Below, one piece after another: positions 63,840 to 64,000 of a stretch of 64,000 nucleotides of DNA (within the stretch, counting starts at the first letter, position 1; every line of letters starts with the position of its first letter). Source of the stretch: DATFVA01 sp963743325 (GTDB lineage Bacteria > Bacteroidota > Ignavibacteria > Ignavibacteriales > Ignavibacteriaceae); NCBI GenBank assembly GCA_963743325.1, contig CAVUOZ010000011.1, positions 340,203 to 404,202 of the forward strand, given 5' to 3'. The position numbers and the translations under genes are program-made. Below the pieces are notes generated by a model, which was not told the origin of the DNA, made no database searches, and saw only the letters and a program-made list of their open reading frames with translations.

Positions 63840-64000
63840 TAATAACAATGAATGACTATCGAATGAAAATTGAATGAATGAATGACTGAATGGTTGATTG
63901 ACAACAAATGACTATCGAATGAAAACTGAATGACTGAATGGTTGAATGACTACTGAAAGACTATTAATGACGATAAATGAATATGCCTACTACTTACTTG
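63840..64000. repeat. 11-mer/8-mer array (AATGAC family) to the window edge
   Basis: Units GAATGACTATC, GAATGAAAATT, GAATGAAT, GAATGACT, GAATGGTT and AATGACTATCG alternate, ending in GACTATTAATGACGATAAATG and CCTACTACTTACTTG, the start of a CTGCCTA-type array. No gene. Confidence 0.75.

Noticed and set aside
1..64000. tRNA or rRNA genes
   Set aside because: None noticed on reading intergenic regions; a dedicated scan could not be run.

Overview
The window looks like a chromosomal piece of a Bacteroidota/Chlorobiota-type bacterium, most like the Ignavibacteria. Four secreted proteins end in the 'NYPNPFNP' type IX secretion (T9SS) sorting domain. There is also a TonB-dependent receptor followed by secreted partners, a DUF6150 repeat protein, a DUF3098-like protein, an orphan EutN/CcmL protein and moderate-to-low GC. 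No rRNA or tRNA gene was seen.

Layout. 1-8.4 kb: a surface/T9SS cluster on the minus strand (secreted protein cut by the window edge, TonB receptor, DUF4397 lipoprotein, a broken T9SS protein). 8.6-14.9 kb: housekeeping genes serA, trxA, an enoyl-ACP-reductase-like SDR and dnaE. 15.3-18.5 kb: thioesterase-nadC-flippase-dut operon. 19.5-34.1 kb: accA, then a long minus-strand exopolysaccharide locus (Wzz, Wzy, Wzx, seven glycosyltransferases, a phosphoglycosyl transferase and an unusual GT2-phosphotransferase fusion); its distal part is visibly AT-richer than its surroundings. 34.3-36.6 kb, plus strand: two structured-RNA candidates, a small protein, DUF3098, EutN and dprA. 36.7-38.7 kb: a broken S23-type four-helix gene and an IS110-family element. 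38.7-42.7 kb: a radical SAM gene and a T9SS protein among hairpin repeats. 42.7-47.7 kb: an apparently exported AmmeMemoRadiSam operon. 48-64 kb: small membrane proteins, an aminopeptidase, two large T9SS proteins, a TrmB-type regulator, an aldo/keto reductase and an MFS transporter, separated by dense intergenic repeats.

Two themes cut across the window. First, at least thirteen genes, including dnaE, serA and dut, carry single-base frameshifts or a stop inside an otherwise well-conserved frame. This is best read as uncorrected sequence error, so I give full-length reconstructed spans. Second, the intergenic space is filled with several unrelated repeat classes: degenerate tandem arrays of exactly 7 bp (at least six different words), 8-bp and 11-bp arrays, hairpin modules in a 233-bp tandem period, a 571-bp direct duplication, and a three-copy bipartite hairpin whose stems covary. 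One 7-bp array lies in frame inside a coding sequence.

The strongest candidates for new biology are the Tat/lipoprotein/membrane version of AmmeMemoRadiSam, with a CxxCH motif in the radical SAM enzyme; an ~80-nt intergenic RNA with its own promoter and terminator and C-rich loops; the structured ends of the IS110 element; and the heptamer arrays.
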